Source: JAHJDS01 sp964569795 (GTDB lineage: Bacteria > Desulfobacterota > Desulfarculia > Desulfarculales > JAHJDS01). Taken from it: a stretch of 64,000 nucleotides of DNA. Both the position numbers and the translations under genes were made by a program. Where the stretch lies: contig CAZMVB010000019.1 in the NCBI GenBank assembly GCA_964569795.1, positions 1-64,000 on the forward strand, in the 5' to 3' direction. Below are positions 63,439 to 64,000 of the stretch, one piece after another (the first letter of the stretch is position 1; the number at the start of each line of letters is the position of its first letter). Under the pieces are notes generated by a model. It did not search any database. It saw only the letters and a list, made by a program, of their open reading frames with translations, and was not told the DNA's origin.

Positions 63439-63467
63439 TTTTTAGAAACATCCTGAATATGTGTCAA
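63439..63467 (-). promoter_or_regulatory. Sigma-70-type promoter of liv cluster 2
   Basis: Minus strand: TTGACA (63467-63462), 17 bases, TAAAAA (63444-63439). About 180 bases before the livK2 ATG. Strong -35; -10 4/6. Confidence 0.6.
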
Positions 63468-63648
63468 GACTTCAATTTTGGTGAAACGCGGTTAATCGGC
63501 GGTGGCAGTCGGGACCCGGGCCGGGACCGCCGGGTCGGGTCCGGCCTGGTCCGTCATAACAACCATTGATTATTGGAGAAATAGGCCGCAAGGCCCTGGT
63601 GGGCCGGTTGGGGGTGGACCGCTGAGGACCGGATGGGGGTGGTCGGAC

Positions 63649-63677
63649 TTGACAACAGGCGATGTTGAAAATAAGCT
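63649..63677 (+). promoter_or_regulatory. Weak promoter candidate for the XRE regulator gene
   Basis: TTGACA (63649-63654), 17 bases, TAAGCT (63672-63677), 36 bases before the ATG. The dyad at 63681-63696 starts just downstream of the -10. Confidence 0.4.
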
Positions 63678-63680
63678 GGG

Positions 63681-63696
63681 GTTCAGTATCCTGAAC
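63681..63696. promoter_or_regulatory. Perfect dyad operator before the XRE gene
   Basis: GTTCAG-TATC-CTGAAC, six-base arms, four-base spacer, between the probable promoter and the ATG at 63714. Position fits autoregulation by the XRE protein. Confidence 0.6.
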
Positions 63697-63713
63697 AATC
63701 GAGGCCGGGAACC

Positions 63714-64000
63714 ATGGACGACATCGGGCCAAAACTGCGCTCTCTCCGCAAGGTCAGAGCAATGTCCCTCAAACAGCTCGCCGCCAAGGTCGGCTGCTCC
63801 GCGTCCTATTTGTCCATGGTCGAAAACGAGAAACTCAACCCCTCGGTCTCCCGGCTCAAGTCCATCGCCGAGGGCCTGGGCACGACCATCATCGACCTGT
63901 TCCAGGAGCCCCGCCGCCAGGAGATGGTCCTCAGACAGCACGAACGCCCCCGGGTGGCCTTCCCCGGGTCCCGGCTCAAGATCGAGATCCTGGTGCCCCA
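63714..64000 (+). CDS. XRE-family transcriptional regulator, 3' end cut off
   Basis: The first 95 residues are visible. Residues 8-62 are a lambda-repressor-type HTH: LRSLRKVRAMSLKQLAAKVG, CSASYLSMVENEKLNPSVSR, LKSIAEGLGTTIIDLF. A second domain starts at about 75 (AFPGSRLKIEILVP), consistent with a cupin sensor domain as in other XRE-cupin regulators, but it runs off the window. Divergent from liv cluster 2, with shared operator-like repeats, so it is likely to control itself and that cluster. Confidence 0.88.
   Translation, partial: MDDIGPKLRSLRKVRAMSLKQLAAKVGCSASYLSMVENEKLNPSVSRLKSIAEGLGTTIIDLFQEPRRQEMVLRQHERPRVAFPGSRLKIEILVP

Overview
The window is GC-rich DNA (roughly two thirds G+C) from a Gram-negative, very probably strictly anaerobic bacterium. 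Evidence for this is Sec and Tat exported lipoproteins and binding proteins, an RND pump, an oxygen-sensitive 4-hydroxybutyryl-CoA dehydratase and a tungsten-type aldehyde:ferredoxin oxidoreductase. Gene content (tig-clpP-clpX-lon block, DUF1178, AddAB, duplicated branched-chain-type ABC importers) fits the former Deltaproteobacteria (Desulfobacterota); finer placement cannot be read from the sequence. Two 100-N gaps are flanked by identical 55-base ends, so this is a scaffolded, probably metagenome-derived assembly whose contigs really overlap.

Bases 1-42200 are mostly housekeeping. From left to right: a Tm-1-like protein and the AddAB double-strand-break repair nuclease (minus strand); a two-gene split RdgC; a coiled-coil protein; an ACT-domain protein, GreA, NagZ; an orphan FliD-like gene behind a sigma-28-type promoter; a Nudix hydrolase and DUF1178; a PaaG-like enoyl-CoA hydratase/isomerase; a repeat-rich membrane protein; CCA-adding enzyme; macrodomain protein; UDP-sugar-pyrophosphorylase-like protein; PriA; MTA-phosphorylase family protein; a divergent lipoprotein / RND-efflux pair; an ECF sigma/anti-sigma pair; an exported ARPP-1 protein; an Lgt-like protein; a secreted cysteine-repeat protein; then tig-clpP-clpX-lon and tRNA-Val(UAC). 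Just after the tRNA sits an AT-rich lipoprotein gene of foreign composition.

Bases 43200-64000 form a catabolic region. A PAS/sigma-54 activator (52347-54080) sits between two long minus-strand gene sets. Set 1 (51916 down to 43221) is livKHMGF followed by an iron-type alcohol dehydrogenase, an alpha/beta hydrolase and an aldehyde:ferredoxin oxidoreductase; it is preceded by a perfect -24/-12 promoter with dyad elements upstream. Set 2 (63259 down to 54134) is a second livKHMGF followed by an SDR oxidoreductase, an acyl-CoA synthetase, a small CGGC protein and AbfD; it has a good sigma-70-type promoter and operator-like repeats shared with a divergent XRE regulator (63714 to the right edge). 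Together the enzymes could take a C4 diol, lactone or omega-hydroxy acid through 4-hydroxybutyrate and 4-hydroxybutyryl-CoA to crotonyl-CoA. This assignment is inference from AbfD, whose four cluster ligands are all present, and from gene neighbourhood. No CRISPR array, insertion sequence, rRNA or prophage was seen.
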